DNA of 64,000 bases from Bacillus_P idriensis_A (GTDB lineage Bacteria; Bacillota; Bacilli; Bacillales; Bacillaceae), in contig NZ_JBCMYF010000006.1 in NCBI RefSeq assembly GCF_050483325.1, positions 192,429 through 256,428 of the forward strand, written 5' to 3'. A model generated the notes under the pieces. That model was not told the origin of the DNA. It saw only the letters and a program-made list of their open reading frames with translations, and ran no database searches. Positions 51,692 through 60,699 of this stretch are shown here, in pieces; within the stretch, counting starts at the first letter, position 1, and each line of letters begins with the position of its first letter. A program made the position numbers and the translations under genes.

Positions 51692-52150
51692 ATGAAATGT
51701 CCAACATGTCAGCATAATGGAACAAGAGTGCTTGACTCTCGGCCTGTTGATGAAGGGAAATCAATTAGAAGACGACGTGAATGCGAGGAATGCCAATTCC
51801 GATTCACAACCTTTGAAAAAGTGGAGGAAATTCCGCTGATTGTTGTGAAAAAAGAAGGCGTCAGAGAAGAGTTCAGCAAGGATAAAATCCTGCGGGGCTT
51901 GATTAAAGCATGTGAAAAACGTCCTGTGCCACTTCCGAAATTAGAGGAAATCGTTCAGGATATTGAAAAAGAATTAAGAAATCAAGGAATTTCAGAAGTG
52001 AACAGTGAAGATATCGGCGAGATGGTCATGGACAGGCTTGCGCATGTTGATGAAGTTGCATACGTCCGTTTTGCTTCTGTTTACCGTCAATTTAAAGATA
52101 TCAATGTTTTCATTCAAGAGTTATCAGAACTGATTAAAAAGGTGAAATAA
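51692..52150 (+). CDS. nrdR: Transcriptional repressor NrdR
   Basis: Represses ribonucleotide reductase operons in response to dATP/ATP. The N-terminal zinc ribbon has Cys3, Cys6, Cys31 and Cys34 with the basic SIRRRRECEECQFRF stretch; an ATP-cone domain covers about residues 46-140. The 152-residue length matches B. subtilis. Start ATG 51692 follows GGAGCTGG. dnaB begins shortly after; an intervening hairpin may limit read-through. Confidence 0.96.
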   Translation: MKCPTCQHNGTRVLDSRPVDEGKSIRRRRECEECQFRFTTFEKVEEIPLIVVKKEGVREEFSKDKILRGLIKACEKRPVPLPKLEEIVQDIEKELRNQGISEVNSEDIGEMVMDRLAHVDEVAYVRFASVYRQFKDINVFIQELSELIKKVK

Positions 52151-52188
52151 AGAGCTCGTGAAGGAATCGCTTCAGGCTCTTTTTTTAA
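52150..52188 (+). terminator. Terminator between nrdR and dnaB
   Basis: AGAGC-TCG-TGAAG pairs with CTTCA-G-GCTCT around GAATCG, followed by a T run. Confidence 0.7.
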
Positions 52189-52210
52189 CTTATGAAATAG
52201 AGGGAAAGTA

Positions 52211-53620
52211 ATGGACAAGCATTGGAATCAGTTATTGCCTGTGGATCGGTATTTGGTCAAAATGAATGGTGTCCTGCAGGATTTTGACAGGAAAGTTTTG
52301 ACGCTGCTCTATCAGCCGCTATTAGGTGCAAAATGCTATGGTCTTTATATGACACTTTGGGCGGAGCTTGAACAGGACCGGATGTGGAGTGAGGAAACGA
52401 CTCATCATGGGCTGATGTCCCTCATGCAGAGCAACCTTAGAGAAATCTATGAAGAGCGGATTAAGCTTGAGGGAATCGGATTATTAAAGACGTTTCAAAA
52501 AGAACAAAGTGACACCAAGCTGTATATCTACGAATTGATGCCTCCCCTTAAGCCTGCTGATTTTTTTCAGGATGGGGTTTTGAACATCTATTTATATAAT
52601 CGTGTAGGGAAAAATAAATACAATCAGCTGAAGAAGTTTTTTGCAGACAGCAGCCTGTCTTCTGATCTCATTCAAATTACGCGCCCGTTTAATGAGGTAT
52701 TTAAATCTCTGCAGCCGAGTGAACTGATTTCGAGACTCACAAATGAAGTTCAAGAAGACCTTGAACCTGAAAAAGGAACAGAATTTTATCATTCTGGTGA
52801 AGCAGCATCGCCTTTAATGACAGATGATGTGTTTGATTTTGATTTATTTTTTGCAGGTTTGTCAGAAGCGGTCATTCCCAGAAAATCCATAACGAAGAAA
52901 GTGAAAGAAACCATTAAAAAGCTTTCATACTTATATGGGATTAATGCCATGGAAATGAAAAATGTCGTGATGAATGCCATTGACGCAAATGAAACCATCC
53001 AAATTGACAGCTTGAGAAAAGCTGCAAGAGACTGGTATCAATTTGAACACGGCGAAAAGCTGCCTGCACTTGCCGATAAAACCCAGCCTGCTTTTCTAAG
53101 GTCTGAAATTTCACCTGAAAAAGAACCATCTCAGGAGGAAATGCTGATCAGACAGCTTGATTCAATTTCGCCAAAACAGTTTTTAATGGATCTTGCAGAT
53201 GGAATTGAACCAACTCCAGCCGATTTGCAGATTGTTGAAGAAGTCATGTTTAAGCAGAAGCTTCATCCTGGCGTTGTTAATGTTTTAATTTACTATGTTA
53301 TGTTAAAAACAGATATGAAGCTATCGAAATCGTATGTGCAGAAAATTGCAAGTCATTGGGCAAGGAAACAAATAGCCACTGTCAGATCCGCAATGGAGCT
53401 CGCAAAGCAGGAGCATAGGCAATACCAGGAGTGGGCAGAAAAGAAAACTGTTACTAAAACCGGCAGAAAGCTGATTAGAAAAGAGAAGCTGCCTCAGTGG
53501 CTTAAAGAAGATCTGGAAAAACCTGAAACTAAAGAAGAAATCAATCAAACAGAAGTGGATATCGAGCGCAAAAGGCTTGAAGAAAAAATAAAACAATACA
53601 GACAGCAGCAGTCAGAATAA
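52211..53620 (+). CDS. dnaB: Replication initiation/membrane attachment protein DnaB
   Basis: Helicase loader and membrane attachment protein of Gram-positive bacteria (not the E. coli DnaB helicase). The 469-residue protein has an N-terminal winged-helix domain with YQPLLGAKCYGLYMTLW (about residues 34-50), a helical middle, and a C-terminal DDBH2-type domain ending in a charged, Lys/Glu/Gln-rich tail. Start ATG 52211 follows AGGGAAAG. dnaI follows after 19 nt; both act with DnaD in helicase loading at oriC and restart sites. Confidence 0.95.
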   Translation: MDKHWNQLLPVDRYLVKMNGVLQDFDRKVLTLLYQPLLGAKCYGLYMTLWAELEQDRMWSEETTHHGLMSLMQSNLREIYEERIKLEGIGLLKTFQKEQSDTKLYIYELMPPLKPADFFQDGVLNIYLYNRVGKNKYNQLKKFFADSSLSSDLIQITRPFNEVFKSLQPSELISRLTNEVQEDLEPEKGTEFYHSGEAASPLMTDDVFDFDLFFAGLSEAVIPRKSITKKVKETIKKLSYLYGINAMEMKNVVMNAIDANETIQIDSLRKAARDWYQFEHGEKLPALADKTQPAFLRSEISPEKEPSQEEMLIRQLDSISPKQFLMDLADGIEPTPADLQIVEEVMFKQKLHPGVVNVLIYYVMLKTDMKLSKSYVQKIASHWARKQIATVRSAMELAKQEHRQYQEWAEKKTVTKTGRKLIRKEKLPQWLKEDLEKPETKEEINQTEVDIERKRLEEKIKQYRQQQSE

Positions 53621-53639
53621 CCTGTGGAGGTGAATTTAA

Positions 53640-54575
53640 TTGGAATCGATTAATAAAACGTTAAGCGGACTTGCTAACCGTGAAGATTTTCAAAAACGGA
53701 TGAGTGCGATGAAAGCGCAAATTATGAAGAATCCGGACATTCAAAAATTTCTGAGTGAACATCGTTTGGAAATTGATGATGCAATGATTAACAGAAGTCT
53801 AATCAAGCTGTATGAATACATCGGCCAAAGCAAGCGGTGTGCAGATTGTCCGAGCCTTTCAGAGTGTAAGAACCTGGTTGAAGGATATCACCCGCAGCTT
53901 ATTCTTCAGGGGAAAACGATCGATTTAAAATATGAGGTTTGCCCAATGAAGGAAGCAGAGGATGAGCGCAAGAAACATCAGGCTTTAATTAAATCGATGT
54001 TTATTCCCCGTGATATTTTAAATGCTAAGCTTGAAGATATTGATTTAAAAGAAGACAGCAGAATAAGAGTTGTCAATACAGTTCTCAGCTTCAGCGAAGA
54101 ATATGAAGCAGGGAAGAATGTGAAGGGAATGTATCTGTACGGTTCGTTTGGAGTGGGCAAGACCTATATCCTTGGAGCCATTGCAAATGAGCTCGCCAAG
54201 AAAAAAATCCCTTCGATGCTCGTCTATGTTCCCGAATTTATGAGAGAACTGAAGAGCTCACTCCATGACAATTCACTTGAAAACAAGATTGATGCCGTTA
54301 AAAAAGTGAAAGTGCTTATGCTCGATGACATTGGTGCAGAAGCGATGTCCAGCTGGATTCGGGATGATATTTTAGGGTCTATCCTCCAATACCGCATGCT
54401 TGAAAATCTGCCGACATTTTTCACATCAAACTTCAGCATGAAAGATCTGCAGAGTCATTTAAGTGTTACACAGCGAGGGGAAGAAGAACCTGTCAAATCC
54501 GCACGAATCATGGAGAGAATTAAATATCTTGCCGATCCTTATGAATTAAAAGGCCGAAATTGGCGGGAGAGATAG
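53640..54575 (+). CDS. dnaI: Primosomal protein DnaI (helicase loader ATPase)
   Basis: AAA+ ATPase that loads the replicative helicase (DnaC in B. subtilis). The N-terminal zinc-binding domain has Cys67, Cys70, Cys76, His84 and Cys101 (RCADCPSLSECKN, GYHP, YEVCP). The C-terminal AAA+ domain has Walker A GSFGVGKTY (168-176) and Walker B VLMLDDIG. TTG 53640 is the predicted start, behind TGGAGGTG. It is the second gene of the dnaB-dnaI unit, ending at a terminator. Confidence 0.96.
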   Translation: MESINKTLSGLANREDFQKRMSAMKAQIMKNPDIQKFLSEHRLEIDDAMINRSLIKLYEYIGQSKRCADCPSLSECKNLVEGYHPQLILQGKTIDLKYEVCPMKEAEDERKKHQALIKSMFIPRDILNAKLEDIDLKEDSRIRVVNTVLSFSEEYEAGKNVKGMYLYGSFGVGKTYILGAIANELAKKKIPSMLVYVPEFMRELKSSLHDNSLENKIDAVKKVKVLMLDDIGAEAMSSWIRDDILGSILQYRMLENLPTFFTSNFSMKDLQSHLSVTQRGEEEPVKSARIMERIKYLADPYELKGRNWRER

Positions 54576-54583
54576 CTGAGCAA

Positions 54584-54617
54584 GGCACAGTTCTAAAAGG
54601 ACTGTGTTTTTTATTTT
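54584..54617 (+). terminator. Terminator after dnaI
   Basis: CACAGT pairs with ACTGTG around TCTAAAAGG, followed by TTTTTTATTTT. Confidence 0.8.
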
Positions 54618-54694
54618 CCCTAAAAAACGATTCTATTTCACAGTTCCCCGCCATATACATGAAATCAGGTATTGGCTAAAAAGGGGGGACAACC

Positions 54695-55519
54695 ATGATT
54701 GAAATATTTTTCAATTCTCCGCATGAAGCAGAAACAGTCCATAATATGCTTGATCATGAACGCGATAAATGGAAAGCTGAGATTGTTAGAATAAAGGAAC
54801 ATGGCATTCAGATTATGAGCAATGATCCAGTTGAGATGATTAACGTCCTTCTGATTCCGGTGATCGTCCGCTACATCCTGAAGTACAAAGAATCTCACTT
54901 GATGCTGTCCATTATTAAAGACAGATTCTATTTTCATGAGCCTGAGGAACAGCAGCAAATCATACATATTGCCGAGGCGATTATTGAAGGAGAACGCAGC
55001 GAGATTCCGAAAGTTGATCAGCTTCCATTAAGGGAAACTCCGATCTATGAAGCTCTGGCTGATTTTATCAGGCCTAATCTGTCTTTTGCGCTTCCATCCT
55101 TTATAAAATTCCGTCTTCACCAGTATGTGGAGCGTTTAAATAAATATATTGAGATTGCCATTGAAGAGTACAAGCTCGAGCAGGAATACCAGACATTTAT
55201 TCAGAGTTTAAGAGATTATGCCATGAACAGAGAAACGAAAGTGAACGTGCTTCATATCGTGCATGAAAAAGAGCTGACAGTTTACAATGAACAGTTTGCA
55301 AAACTGAGCCAGGATGAGCTGATGAAGTATATTGACAGATCATTTATTCATCAGCATCCTATGTACATTGACGCTTCGCTATTGGCGCCGCTTGTGTCAA
55401 TTGCTCCTGACAAAATTCATTTATATACCGATTCTCCAGACTTTGGCATGGTTAGAACCATACAAAATATATTCTTAGAGAGAGTAAATATTTATCCGAG
55501 AAAAATGGCGGGTATTTAA
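54695..55519 (+). CDS. ytxC: Sporulation protein YtxC
   Basis: Protein of 274 residues matching B. subtilis YtxC, a sporulation-associated protein of unknown mechanism. It is mostly helical and soluble, without a clear membrane segment; conserved parts include IKFRLHQYVERLNKYIEIAI (about residues 140-159) and LHIYTDSPDF-like LHLYTDSPDFGMVRTI near the C-terminus. ATG 54695 follows GGGGGGAC. It lies between dnaI and the thrS T-box, as in B. subtilis. Confidence 0.9.
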   Translation: MIEIFFNSPHEAETVHNMLDHERDKWKAEIVRIKEHGIQIMSNDPVEMINVLLIPVIVRYILKYKESHLMLSIIKDRFYFHEPEEQQQIIHIAEAIIEGERSEIPKVDQLPLRETPIYEALADFIRPNLSFALPSFIKFRLHQYVERLNKYIEIAIEEYKLEQEYQTFIQSLRDYAMNRETKVNVLHIVHEKELTVYNEQFAKLSQDELMKYIDRSFIHQHPMYIDASLLAPLVSIAPDKIHLYTDSPDFGMVRTIQNIFLERVNIYPRKMAGI

Positions 55520-55536
55520 AAAAAAGCTGAATAATC

Positions 55537-55565
55537 TTGATTTCCCCTGGAAATGATTTTATAAT
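55537..55565 (+). promoter_or_regulatory. Promoter of the thrS T-box transcript
   Basis: TTGATT (55537-55542), a 17-nt spacer and TATAAT (55560-55565). Confidence 0.8.
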
Positions 55566-55574
55566 ACGTAATAA

Positions 55575-55840
55575 ATACATGATAAGTTATGATGAGGACA
55601 TGAGGGTGTTATCACGGCGCAAAGAGAGGGAAGTCACGGCTGAGAGCTTCCTGGCATGAATAACCCGCTTACCACCTCTAAACTTCAGCTGTGAAAGGCA
55701 TGATGCCGAGTAATCGCTGACGGGTATTCCCGTTACAGATTTTTTTGAGCCATTTACTTTAAATCGTGAATGGAAACAAGGGTGGAACCACGGCGAATAA
55801 TCACTCGTCCCTTACTTTAGGGACGAGTTTTTTATTTTTC
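55575..55840 (+). promoter_or_regulatory. T-box riboswitch (threonine) upstream of thrS
   Basis: Leader with a GA-rich stem I region (AGAGAGGGAAGTCACGGC) and the T-box sequence AAGGGTGGAACCACGG (55778-55793). The terminator ACTCGTCCC/GGGACGAGT (55803-55811, 55820-55828) ends in a T run. ACC at 55671-55673, followed by A, is the likely Thr specifier codon. Uncharged tRNA-Thr should favour read-through into thrS. Confidence 0.93.
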
Positions 55841-55864
55841 AATATTAATTAAGGAGTGACAAGG

Positions 55865-57796
55865 ATGTCAGACGCTGTAAAAATTTCATTTCCGGACGGA
55901 GCTGTAAAGGAATATCAGACAGGCACAACAACTGAAGATATTGCGGCATCCATCAGCCCGGGGCTTAGAAAAAAATCATTAGCAGGAAAATTCAATGGGG
56001 AATTGATTGATTTGAAAACTCCAATCGATCAGGATGGAAGCATTGAAATTGTCACACTTGACAGTCCTGAAGCATTAGAGATTATCCGGCACAGTTCTGC
56101 ACACGTGCTCGCACAGGCTATAAAAAGGATTTACAAAGATGTGAAGCTTGGAATTGGACCAGTCATCGAAAATGGATTCTATTATGACATTGATATGGAA
56201 CAATCGATTTCTGTTGAAGATCTTCCGGCCATTGAAAAAGAAATGAAAAAAATCATCAATGAAAACATCGAAGTAGTCCGCAAGATCGTGACAAGGGAAG
56301 AAGCAAAAGCCATCTATGAAGAGGTTGGCGATAATCTGAAACTTGAACTTCTTGATGCTATTCCTGAAGGCGAAAAAGTAACAATTTATGAGCAGGGTGA
56401 ATTTTTCGACCTTTGCCGCGGCATACATGTTCCTTCCACTGGGAAATTAAAAGAATTTAAACTTTTAAGTGTAGCAGGTGCATATTGGCGCGGGGACAGC
56501 AACAATAAAATGCTGCAGCGCATTTACGGCACAGCTTTTATTAAAAAAGCAGACTTAGATGAGCATCTTCGTTTATTAGAAGAAGCGAAAGAGCGGGATC
56601 ACCGCAAGCTGGGCAAAGAGCTGAGCTTATTCACTACGTCCCAGAAAGTAGGTCAGGGTCTGCCAATCTGGCTTCCAAAAGGAGCGACAATCCGCCGTAT
56701 CGTTGAGCGCTACATTGTCGATAAAGAAGAGCGCCTGGGCTACCAGCATGTCTACACTCCTGTTCTCGGAAGTGTGGAGCTCTATAAAACATCAGGTCAC
56801 TGGGATCATTACCAGGATGACATGTTCCCTGCTATGTCTATGGACAATGAGGATTTAGTTCTTCGTCCAATGAACTGCCCGCATCACATGATGGTTTACA
56901 AACACGATATTCACAGTTACCGCGAGCTCCCTATTCGTGTAGCTGAGCTTGGAACGATGCACCGCTATGAAATGTCCGGTGCACTGAGCGGTCTTCAGCG
57001 TGTGCGTGCAATGACACTTAATGATGCACATATTTTTGTCCGCCCTGATCAAATTAAAGATGAATTTATCCGAGTGGTGAGATTGATTGAAGAAGTATAT
57101 AAAGATTTTGGAATCAATGATTATTCATTCCGTCTTTCTTACCGCGATCCAGAGGATAAGGAAAAATACTTTGATGATGATGCAATGTGGGAAAAAGCTC
57201 AAAGTATGCTGAAGTCAGCAATGGATGAGCTCGAGCTTGATTATTTTGAAGCAGATGGCGAAGCAGCTTTCTACGGTCCAAAGCTTGATGTGCAGGTCCG
57301 CACAGCACTTGGAAAAGATGAGACACTGTCCACAGTTCAGCTTGACTTCTTATTGCCGGAGCGTTTTGATTTAAATTATGTCGGCGAGGACGGCAAACAG
57401 CACCGCCCGGTTGTTATTCACCGCGGAGTCGTATCTACAATGGAACGCTTTGTAGCCTTCTTGATTGAAGAATACAAAGGAGCTTTCCCGACTTGGCTCG
57501 CTCCGACTCAAGTACAGGTTATTCCGGTTTCGCCTTCAGTACATCTTGACTATGCGAAAAAAGTTCAAGAACAGCTCCAAGCTGAAGGAATCCGCGTAGA
57601 GCTTGATGCACGCGATGAGAAAATCGGCTATAAAATCCGCGAGGCGCAAATACAGAAAACTCCTTATATGCTTGTTGTCGGTGACAATGAAGCGGCAGAG
57701 TCTGCAGTTAATGTCCGCAAATACGGAGAACAAAAATCAGAGACAATTGCGCTTAAAGAATTTATCGATGGGATTGTTAAAGAAGTGAAGAGGTAA
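55865..57796 (+). CDS. thrS: Threonyl-tRNA synthetase
   Basis: Class II synthetase of 643 residues that charges tRNA-Thr. Order: TGS domain (1-62), editing domain with HSSAHVLAQAI (about residues 75-230), catalytic core with MNCPHHMMVY, RYEMSGALSGLQRVR (motif 2) and HRGVVSTMERFVAFLIEEY (motif 3), and the anticodon-binding domain (about 540-643). ATG 55865 is 6 nt after AAGGAGTG and gives the B. subtilis length. Expression is governed by the upstream T-box; no intrinsic terminator is evident after it. Confidence 0.98.
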   Translation: MSDAVKISFPDGAVKEYQTGTTTEDIAASISPGLRKKSLAGKFNGELIDLKTPIDQDGSIEIVTLDSPEALEIIRHSSAHVLAQAIKRIYKDVKLGIGPVIENGFYYDIDMEQSISVEDLPAIEKEMKKIINENIEVVRKIVTREEAKAIYEEVGDNLKLELLDAIPEGEKVTIYEQGEFFDLCRGIHVPSTGKLKEFKLLSVAGAYWRGDSNNKMLQRIYGTAFIKKADLDEHLRLLEEAKERDHRKLGKELSLFTTSQKVGQGLPIWLPKGATIRRIVERYIVDKEERLGYQHVYTPVLGSVELYKTSGHWDHYQDDMFPAMSMDNEDLVLRPMNCPHHMMVYKHDIHSYRELPIRVAELGTMHRYEMSGALSGLQRVRAMTLNDAHIFVRPDQIKDEFIRVVRLIEEVYKDFGINDYSFRLSYRDPEDKEKYFDDDAMWEKAQSMLKSAMDELELDYFEADGEAAFYGPKLDVQVRTALGKDETLSTVQLDFLLPERFDLNYVGEDGKQHRPVVIHRGVVSTMERFVAFLIEEYKGAFPTWLAPTQVQVIPVSPSVHLDYAKKVQEQLQAEGIRVELDARDEKIGYKIREAQIQKTPYMLVVGDNEAAESAVNVRKYGEQKSETIALKEFIDGIVKEVKR

Positions 57797-57817
57797 AATC
57801 TTCTCAAAAAAAAACTA

Positions 57818-57846
57818 TTGCACATCCAGTAAATGTTTGATACAAT
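57818..57846 (+). promoter_or_regulatory. Upstream promoter of the infC operon
   Basis: TTGCAC (57818-57823), a 17-nt spacer and TACAAT (57841-57846). Confidence 0.55.
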
Positions 57847-57875
57847 TCATTTTGTTGCAATAAAACCAGCATGAC

Positions 57876-57905
57876 TTGACAGCGGAAATTTTTTCGTGAT
57901 ATAAT
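57876..57905 (+). promoter_or_regulatory. Main promoter of the infC operon
   Basis: Consensus TTGACA (57876-57881), an 18-nt spacer and consensus TATAAT (57900-57905). Confidence 0.85.
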
Positions 57906-57911
57906 TTGCAG

Positions 57912-58122
57912 GGTAATTGAATAGAAGTTTGTCTTGCAAGCAGAAGCACCCGCTTCTCACCTGATCGACGCATCATTGCAGTCTGCAGGTTTACGACTAT
58001 ATATACTTAGTATACTAAATCGTAGTGTGGGTGTTTTGTGCGCCCACACTTTTTTGTTTTTCAAGAAAGTGTAGCACAAACAATTCATCTGTTCAGTTAA
58101 AAATCCTTGGAGGTGGCTAATT
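57912..58122 (+). promoter_or_regulatory. L20-type autoregulatory leader with terminator
   Basis: About 210 nt of leader between the promoter and infC, ending in AGTGTGGG/CCCACACT (58024-58031, 58043-58050) and a T run. The infC-rpmI-rplT operon of B. subtilis is controlled by L20 binding such a leader and causing early termination. Position and layout match; the L20 contact sites cannot be verified by eye. Confidence 0.75.
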
Positions 58123-58638
58123 ATTAGCAAAGACATGATGGTAAACGATGGAATTCGCGCTCGTGAGGTTCGTCTGATTGGTGCAAATGGCGACCAGCTT
58201 GGAATTAAATCTCGCCAAGAGGCGCTTGAGATTGCTGCCAGATCGAATCTTGATTTAGTTTTAGTTGCTGCAAATGCGAAACCACCTGTATGTCGCATAA
58301 TGGACTACGGCAAATTCCGTTTTGAGCAGCAAAAGAAAGAAAAAGAAGCACGTAAAAATCAAAAGATCATCAGTATTAAAGAGGTTCGCTTCAGCCCGAC
58401 AATTGATGAGCATGATTTTAACACAAAACTTAAGAATGCACGCAAGTTCCTTGAAAAAGGCGATAAAGTGAAAGCTTCTATCCGTTTTAAAGGCCGTGCA
58501 ATCACTCATAAAGAAATTGGTCAACGTGTTTTAGACCGTTTTTCTAAAGCTTGTGAAGATTTAAGTACAATTGAGTCGCATCCAAAGATGGATGGACGAA
58601 GCATGTTCTTGGTTCTAGCACCTAAAGTAGAAAAGTAA
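58123..58638 (+). CDS. infC: Translation initiation factor IF-3 (AUU start)
   Basis: Binds the 30S subunit and enforces correct initiator selection. Start is placed at ATT 58123 (ATT AGC AAA GAC ATG ATG), 7 nt after GGAGGTG. The first ATG at 58135 would be 19 nt from that box. A rare AUU start is typical of infC and lets IF-3 limit its own translation. The 171-residue product has the N-domain (REVRLIGANGDQLG), a basic linker (FEQQKKEKEARKNQK) and the C-domain (PTIDEHDFNTKL, GRSMFLVLAP). Confidence 0.95.
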   Translation: MSKDMMVNDGIRAREVRLIGANGDQLGIKSRQEALEIAARSNLDLVLVAANAKPPVCRIMDYGKFRFEQQKKEKEARKNQKIISIKEVRFSPTIDEHDFNTKLKNARKFLEKGDKVKASIRFKGRAITHKEIGQRVLDRFSKACEDLSTIESHPKMDGRSMFLVLAPKVEK

Positions 58639-58659
58639 AGATACGAGGAGGAATACCTT

Positions 58660-58860
58660 ATGCCAAAAATGAAAACTCATCGCGGCGCTGCAAAGCGTTT
58701 CAAAAAGACTGGATCAGGTAAATTAAAACGTTCACATGCTTACACTAGCCATTTATTTGCTAACAAATCTACAAAAGCAAAACGCAAACTTCGCAAAGGC
58801 ACTTTAGTAAGCAAAGGCGACTTCAAACGCATCCGTCATTTATTAGATAATATTAAATAA
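58660..58860 (+). CDS. rpmI: Ribosomal protein L35
   Basis: Small basic protein of the 50S subunit, 66 residues. It begins MPKMKTHRGAAKRFKKTGSG, the family signature, and continues KLKRSHAYTSH. Start ATG 58660 follows GAGGAGG. It lies between infC and rplT in the conserved operon. Confidence 0.98.
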   Translation: MPKMKTHRGAAKRFKKTGSGKLKRSHAYTSHLFANKSTKAKRKLRKGTLVSKGDFKRIRHLLDNIK

Positions 58861-58887
58861 TTCGTTTTCACATAGGAGGGAATTGAC

Positions 58888-59247
58888 ATGCCAAGAGTAA
58901 AAGGCGGTACTGTCTCACGTCAAAGACGTAAAAAAGTTATTAAATTAGCTAAAGGTTATTACGGTTCAAAACATACATTATACAAAGTTGCCAACCAGCA
59001 AGTAATGAAATCATTAATGTATGCTTACCGCGATCGCCGTCAGAAAAAACGCGATTTCCGTCAGCTTTGGATTACTCGTATCAACGCAGCTGCTCGCTTG
59101 AATGGTCTTTCTTACAGCCGTTTAATGCATGGCTTAAAGCTTGCTGGCATCGAAGTAAACCGCAAAATGCTTGCTGAGCTTGCTGTAACAGATGCTCAAG
59201 CATTTGCTCAATTAGCAGACGCTGCTAAAGCTAAATTAAACAGCTAA
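58888..59247 (+). CDS. rplT: Ribosomal protein L20
   Basis: Primary 23S rRNA-binding protein needed early in 50S assembly, 119 residues; also the probable autogenous regulator of this operon through the leader at 57912-58122. The basic N-terminal extension MPRVKGGTVSRQRRKKVIKL and the globular part INAAARLNGLSYSRLMHGLK are typical. Start ATG 58888 follows AGGAGGG. A strong terminator follows. Confidence 0.98.
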   Translation: MPRVKGGTVSRQRRKKVIKLAKGYYGSKHTLYKVANQQVMKSLMYAYRDRRQKKRDFRQLWITRINAAARLNGLSYSRLMHGLKLAGIEVNRKMLAELAVTDAQAFAQLADAAKAKLNS

Positions 59248-59256
59248 TCATTGCTG

Positions 59257-59297
59257 AAAAGGCCATTCTCACCGACCCGAGAATGGCCTTTTTTCAC
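59257..59297 (+). terminator. Terminator after rplT
   Basis: AAAAGGCCATTCTC pairs with GAGAATGGCCTTTTTT around ACCGACCC. Confidence 0.93.
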
Positions 59298-59324
59298 ATA
59301 TATACATAGAAAGGGTGCGAATTG

Positions 59325-59594
59325 ATGGTGCTGCTCATTGGATATTACATAATATTGAATATTTACGGCTTTTACTTAATGGGAGCAGATAAAAATAAAG
59401 CGAAAAAGGGACAATGGAGAATTAAAGAAAGCACCCTTTGGCTGATTGGATTCATTGGGGGTGCAATCGGGCTCACAATTGGAATGAATGCATTCAGGCA
59501 TAAAACGAAGCATCAATCGTTTGTTGTCGGTTTGCCTGTGTTGATGGTGATCCATCTCGTTCTGTTCAGCTATTTTTTATATAAGATGTCATAA
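59325..59594 (+). CDS. ysdA: DUF1294 membrane protein YsdA
   Basis: Small membrane protein of 89 residues, DUF1294 family, function unknown. It has hydrophobic segments at about residues 1-18, 40-58 and 66-86, with the family motif MGADKNKAKKGQWRIKEST and GGAIGLTIGMNAFRHKTKH. ATG 59325 follows AAAGGGTG by 7 nt; a TTG precedes it in frame. It lies downstream of rplT as in B. subtilis. Confidence 0.9.
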   Translation: MVLLIGYYIILNIYGFYLMGADKNKAKKGQWRIKESTLWLIGFIGGAIGLTIGMNAFRHKTKHQSFVVGLPVLMVIHLVLFSYFLYKMS

Positions 59595-59650
59595 TGCCGC
59601 TGTAAAAGAGATACAATTTAGTACACACGTTACTCACAAAAAGTCATCTT

Positions 59651-60259
59651 ATGAACTGCATGAAAGAGGTGAGGACAATCGATCTTGCAACTTCAGCAGT
59701 CGTTTCAACAGTTCAGTCAACAGGCTTTCTGGCCCCGCTCTTTTTTATCTTTATGCACATCTTAAGACAGTTTTTATTCATTCCTGTGGTTGTCATCTGT
59801 ATCATTGGAGGAATTCTATTCGGGACTCAATTTGGAACTTTTTATTCGATTATCGGTCTGACTGTCGCAAGCATAAGCTTTTATATCCTATCAAAACAAT
59901 TTCCTTCTTTTTTAGAGCGGTTTTCAGGATTAAGGAAAAAATGGCTTGGTAAATACACGAGACTTTCGGTAGGACAAATCGTTGTTCTCAGAATGATCCC
60001 GTTCGTTAACTTTTCCATTTTATCCTTGTGCATTCTTGACCGGTCGACATCATTTAAAGATTACGCAAAGCTTTCTTTTTGGACTCACATCCCTGCAGCC
60101 TTTTGTTTTACTTCCTTTGGGGCATACTTTGGAAAATTCTCGCTTATTACAACGATTGTTTTAATTGGAACGCTGGTTTTATTTGTTTATTTGCTGAGGG
60201 AAAAAAGAGTGGTCATAAAGTGGAATGATTTCTTTCTAAAATCAATGCAAAAGCCGTGA
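59651..60259 (+). CDS. TVP38/TMEM64 family membrane protein
   Basis: Integral membrane protein of up to 202 residues with four to five hydrophobic segments, related to the DedA-like TVP38/TMEM64 family. Visible family features are the N-terminal RQFLFIPVVVICIIGGILFG segment and the VLRMIPFVNFSILSLCI loop-helix, which resembles the PFxP region. It may be a lipid scramblase or transporter; that is family-level inference. The start is unclear because no good ribosome binding site precedes ATG 59651 or ATG 59660. B. subtilis YtxB is a similar protein. Confidence 0.75.
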   Translation: MNCMKEVRTIDLATSAVVSTVQSTGFLAPLFFIFMHILRQFLFIPVVVICIIGGILFGTQFGTFYSIIGLTVASISFYILSKQFPSFLERFSGLRKKWLGKYTRLSVGQIVVLRMIPFVNFSILSLCILDRSTSFKDYAKLSFWTHIPAAFCFTSFGAYFGKFSLITTIVLIGTLVLFVYLLREKRVVIKWNDFFLKSMQKP

Positions 60260-60265
60260 ACTCTG

Positions 60266-60661
60266 TCACGGCTTTTTGCTTTTTAATAACAATTCTTTTA
60301 CTGGACTTTTCCAGTCGAGTGCCGCATACGGATATTGTTCCCTGACTTTTTTTTCAACAAATTCAAAATCAGCGAGAGAAAGTCCCTGGAGGTTACTTGG
60401 GCTGCCGGTCCACATAAAGATGGAGACAACCTCAAACGACTGATCTGTTGTTCCAAGGTATTTCTCGCCTTCGAACAAAACACCCTTGTAGGTTAACAAA
60501 AAGTTTTTGCGTACGTTGTTACGGTCATCAAGCAGGAAATACTCTTTTTGTTCCTGTGCAAGCTCAAGCTTTCGCTTGGGATTCAGCACATATTTCACAA
60601 GAGAATAAAGGACAAAGACAATAAGAGCAAGCAAAAGTAATCGTAACAGGATTACTATCAT
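60266..60661 (-). CDS. ysdB: Sigma-W pathway protein YsdB
   Basis: Single-pass membrane protein of 131 residues: an N-terminal helix (MIVILLRLLLLALIVFVLYS) and a soluble domain containing GEKYLGTTDQSFEVVSIFMW. It matches YsdB, a known member of the B. subtilis sigma-W regulon whose exact role in the envelope response is unclear. ATG 60661 follows GGGAGG; the frame is open to 60706. A sigma-W-type promoter lies directly upstream. Confidence 0.88.
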   Translation of the reverse strand: MIVILLRLLLLALIVFVLYSLVKYVLNPKRKLELAQEQKEYFLLDDRNNVRKNFLLTYKGVLFEGEKYLGTTDQSFEVVSIFMWTGSPSNLQGLSLADFEFVEKKVREQYPYAALDWKSPVKELLLKSKKP

Positions 60662-60674
60662 GGTAGTGCCTCCC

Positions 60675-60699
60675 AAACGTATTTTGTTACAATACGTTT
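60675..60699. repeat. 9-bp perfect inverted repeat in the ysdB leader
   Basis: AAACGTATT and AATACGTTT flank TTGTTAC, overlapping the -10 of the sigma-W-type promoter. It could be an operator or an mRNA 5' hairpin. Confidence 0.55.
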
